64,000 nt of DNA from the NCBI GenBank assembly GCA_963691655.1, contig OY829326.1, positions 37,475,989 to 37,539,988 of the forward strand. Reading direction: 5' to 3'. The notes beneath the pieces were generated by a model that saw only the letters and a program-made list of their open reading frames with translations, was not told where the DNA came from and ran no database searches. Position numbers and translations under genes: made by a program. Shown here in pieces: positions 60,643-64,000 of the stretch. The DNA comes from Toxonevra muliebris. Its lineage: Eukaryota > Arthropoda > Insecta > Diptera > Pallopteridae. The first letter of the stretch is position 1. The number at the start of each line of letters is the position of its first letter.

Positions 60643-61929
60643 AAGCGCGGTTCACGCCAAATTGGCACGCTTTGTTGTGGTCACCACGTCGCCCCTAGTC
60701 ATAAGAACAACAAATTTTTTACTGGGATTTGTTTACAATACCGTTACCGTTAGTCGATTTTTCATATTAACTGATCGCAAGTTGGTGATTGTGTGCACAA
60801 TGGAAGCTGCAAATAGAAAATTGATTGTGAACAAATTTATTGAAAATCCGTCGTGGTCTGGTTCAAAGATTGCGAAAGTGTTAAATATCTCCAAAAGAAC
60901 GGTATGTAGAGTTATAAAACGATATAAAGAAACTCTTAGTGTTGAAAGAGCTAAAAAAGTTTTGAACAAAACGGGAACCACCAACCTAAAATTAAAGGCA
61001 AAGATCTTGAGGTCCATCAAAAGCAATCCCGGACTATCGGATAGCGATCGTGCCAAAAAATTCAATACCAGCAAAAGTACTGCTAGACGAATACGCATAA
61101 AAGCTGGGCTAAAGTGCTATCGTGCTATAAAATATCCAAATAGAACTGACTAACCGAATTTGCAGGCCAAAAAACGTGCTCGTCTTCTTTATAATAATGT
61201 TTTCACCAAATTCAATGGATGCATTATTGTGGATGATAAAGTTTAATCTTAAACAGCTTCCAGGTCAAAAATTTTATATGGCAACGAATCGTGGTAATGT
61301 ACTCTCAAAATTCAAGCACATAAAAATGGATAAATTTGCAAGGAAAGCAATGGTGTGACAGGCTATTTGCAGCTGTGGTCTCAAATCCAGGGCATTTGTG
61401 AAATCCTCTTCTATGAGGTCTGATATTTACATCAAAGAGAGCCTTTCGAAACGACTATTGCCATTTGTTCGTCACCACCATTCGCCAGTGAAGTTTTGGC
61501 CTGATTTAGCCAGTTGCCACTACTTTAAGAAAACCATGGATTGGTATCAGACAAATAAAGTAGATGTAGTGCCCAAATATATGAATCCACCCAATTGCCC
61601 CCAGCTTCGACCGATCTAAAAATACTGGGCTATTACAAAATATAAGTTGAAAAAAAATACAGGTATTGTCAAAAATGTGAATTCAATGTTACTAAAATGG
61701 AACCAAATAGTCGCAAAAGTATCCAGAGCGGATGTTCAAAGGTTGATGGGGTCCATTAAAAGGAATACCCGGAACTTTTTGCACAACAAAGAAATTTAAA
61801 TCTTTTAATATTATAGTATTAAAACACAATATTAAACTTACCATTTAATGAATTATTTGTTATTCTGAGTGTTCTGGTTAAAAAGATACAGCAACTTTCC
61901 TGCGTGCCAATTTTGCGTGAACCGCGCTT
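60643..61929 (+). mobile_element. Tc1/mariner-superfamily transposon with intact ends
   Basis: The 28-bp terminal inverted repeats start AAGCGCGGTTCACGC and differ at one position. TA target duplications are at 60641-60642 and 61930-61931. The length is 1287 bp, right for a full element with a single transposase gene, which is broken. Confidence 0.92.
60800..61799 (+). pseudogene. Broken DDE transposase of the 60643 element
   Basis: ATG at 60800 opens MEAANRKLIVNKFIENPSWS and continues through two helix-turn-helix regions (IAKVLNISKRTVCRVIKRY and SDRAKKFNTSKSTARRIR) to a TAA at 61151-61153. In the same frame past the stop comes QAKKRARLLYN and CIIVDDK (first catalytic Asp). After a +1 shift come LPGQKFYMATNRGNV, QAICSCG, FWPDLASCHYFKKTMDWY (second Asp) and CPQLRPI-stop-KYWAI. 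The family, including the copy at 55 kb, has Glu in place of that stop, so the third catalytic codon itself has become TAA. The final stop is at 61797-61799. Confidence 0.85.
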
Positions 61930-62035
61930 TATCAGTATATGATAAGTCTTCCAAAATTGCCAGAGTAAGACCTTACAAATTTGAGTTAGAGTGTCAGCTA
62001 TCATACATTAACCTAATAAAACTTATATACATATG

Positions 62036-62460
62036 AAAATCAGCTTAAAAAATTGGCTGGACAGTAACTGGCTACAATACTGGAGGGAACCCCCGTTAAC
62101 ATACAAGCTAAGTCATTCATGCCAAAGATCTGTCAACGCAGAACTAAACAACTGCTTAATTTAGGCAGGAACCAAATCTGAATTGCCACAGGGTATACAG
62201 GGCACTGTAGGGTCAAAAAACACCATCGAACTTGGGTCTAGCACAAGACGATACGTGCCGAATGTGTTACGAGGAGGAAGAAACAGCAGAACATATTTTA
62301 TGCCACTGTGAAGGTCTAATGAGGACCCGACTTCGTTACTTGGGAAACTCTATGCTACAACCGCAAGACATTGCGGATTTTTCTCCTAAAGAGATATTAA
62401 ATTTCCTCAAAGGAAATAAACTCATAGGAGAACTATAAACACAATAAATCTTTGAGGTAT
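62036..62460 (+). pseudogene. 3' end of a non-LTR retrotransposon (RNase H end and Cys/His tail)
   Basis: The 62232-62438 frame reads LAQDDTCRMCYEEEETAEHI then LCHCEGLMRTRLRYLG, the Cys/His tail of I/jockey-type ORF2. It is related to the minus-strand copy at 6219-6431. Just upstream, in shifted frames, ATGYTGHC and W-x-LTYKLSHS-type words belong to the end of RNase H (family LTGHCxLxxHL). The 3' UTR follows past 62438. Confidence 0.72.
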
Positions 62461-64000
62461 ATCACAATAGGCCCTAGCTGGCCGCAGTGATCTGAATAGA
62501 TAAGAATAGAGAGAATTGCATAAACTATAATATAATAGGAACATGAAGCCAGAATAGCTCTAAACCAGAAATTTGTCGTCGGTATTGCATTATAGATATT
62601 TATATTCAGGGTCTGGGACATAAACAACTTATTCAGCAGGGCTCACATTATATCACTAAATACTGAAATTTCTTAATATTTTCGCTAGAATACATGATTA
62701 CACAAATGCTTTTAGTTTTATAGTCACATAACTTTCGCACTTACACACATAAAATAATACATACATTTGCACACGCTTTTCTTACTGGTAGATACTTTCA
62801 AATTAAAATTTATTTGCAATTACAATTTACAAAAAAAAAAAAAAAAAAAAAAAACGGCAACTGGAAAAGTTACAACAATAATAGCGAAAATTAAAATCAA
62901 CAAATTGTATGTAAAACAACCACAAGAATAATAAGACAAAAAAAAAATAGATTCATATTCGTCGTTTTTTTTTTTTAACCACTCGCAACTGAGCTTCCGT
63001 TTCCGTTAAAATTCTTTTTTCCCCCTTGTCGCTATGCGTTACAAATTGCTTCTTCTGGCAGTAAATTTTCGTTTCTTTCTGGTTTATTTACCTTACTGCA
63101 ACACGCGAATATACAAAGAAAAACACCCACACACATGTACACACAGGGAAATGTTTTCAAGCATCAGCAATACAATTGCAAACAGAAGAAGAACTTCGGA
63201 AAAGTACTTGAAATGTAGATATGTATGTATGTGTGTAAAAATGTAGAATTTACAATTATTACTAGAAAAAGAAGAAGAAACGCACAATTGAAAATTGAAA
63301 TATAAAAGCACAAAATGTCAATAGACCATAAAAAAAAAGAAGAAAAGCTAGAAAAATCAATAGCTACATCCATAATTGCAAACATAGCAAATAAGAATAG
63401 GCAAAGAAAAATTTATGTACTCATTAAATGTTGGTTTCTGTAATTTGTTATTTTTCTGTTTTGTATTGTGGAATGGATTTATTAGGGAGTTGTCTTAAAT
63501 TAATTATGCTTCTTGGAATTGGTAATAAGATTCTTTAGTTAAATACTTACAGGTAACTACTAGCTCTCTTTACAGTACAGTGACTTACAAAAACATAACT
63601 ACACATACATACAGGCACTCACACAAACACAAAATATACCAGAAGTATTTTTTTTTTTTCATTTTTGTTTGGTTTTTGATATTTTTTCCGTTTTTCTACT
63701 GTTTTTTTTTTGCATACTAACAGAGAAAATCGCATTATTACACTTGTATATTTATATTTCTTTTTCATCTTCACTTTTGTCACCACACACACATATACAC
63801 AGAGATACGATTCATACACCTGCGCACACATACTTACACATTAATACAGACATAGACACCGACATACGGGCATACATACAAACAGAAAGAAACTGCTACA
63901 AGTAACTGTTACCTTTTTAAATGACACAAGCGCAAGTTGATGAAGATAAATTGGTCAATGTCTTTAAGTCGTTACAAAGAACAACAACAACAGCACAGCA
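62461..64000. other. Non-coding stretch to window end
   Basis: CA tracts, A24 at 62831-62854 and CAX runs. A CTTACAG|GTAACT word at 63546-63558 resembles a weak second recursive splice site but lacks a good pyrimidine tract. No gene seen. Confidence 0.5.

Noticed and set aside
63546..63558. Second recursive splice site CTTACAG|GTAACT
   Set aside because: The upstream sequence is not pyrimidine-rich and the donor half is suboptimal; it may be chance.

Overview
This window looks like a piece of a large, intron-rich dipteran chromosome. It is AT-rich, full of CA/TG, poly-A/T and CAN/TTG trinucleotide tracts, and carries fly-type transposons (BEL/Pao, mariner, Tc1, foldback, tRNA-derived SINEs, jockey/I-like non-LTR fossils). 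A tephritid or other large-genome fly is the best guess. No species can be named from the sequence alone. There are no bacterial operons, rRNA genes or CRISPR arrays.

Only one host protein-coding region stands out: a long coding exon on the + strand ending at 31136. It encodes a low-complexity adaptor-like protein with Gly-rich, polyQ and His/Gly tracts, a series of short acidic-Trp motifs, two Cys clusters and a KTVHF (PP1-docking type) motif. The exon ends in a perfect phase-0 splice donor (AAG|GTAAGT). No later exon can be identified with confidence, so the downstream part of the window is probably intron of the same gene. A zero-length recursive splice site (TTCATTACAG|GTAAGT) at 40860/40861 supports this. 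About 200 bp beyond it lies a TATA plus initiator core promoter at 41061-41096, with a perfect 12-bp inverted repeat just upstream.

The rest is transposon fossils and repeats. From left to right: non-LTR RNase H fossils (4.4-6.4 kb); a foldback element with 10-bp subrepeats (7.55-8.97 kb); simple-repeat-rich DNA with a possible leader exon or promoter (14.2-15.8 kb); a Tc1-like element with ~220-bp inverted repeats that was hit by an internally deleted mariner (17.9-20.3 kb); a hAT-like shell holding a SINE and a jockey-type RT fragment (20.5-21.7 kb); a decayed tandem repeat (25.4-26.7 kb); a dispersed repeat carrying a ~165-bp tandem array (38.7-39.8 kb), with a second copy lacking the array at 60.15 kb; an apparently very recent, intact BEL/Pao retrotransposon with LTRs identical by eye (43.55-49.63 kb); a Tc1 fossil; a piggyBac-like MITE; a non-LTR fossil; a two-module tRNA-derived SINE with a 15-bp target duplication; and two related broken Tc1/mariner-superfamily transposons (54.9-55.8 and 60.6-61.9 kb).

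The points most worth follow-up are the recursive splice site with the neighbouring promoter, the unusual 5' end of the host gene (no AUG for a long way in the coding frame), its Trp-motif array, and the composite SINE. All calls come from reading the sequence; no database search was run.
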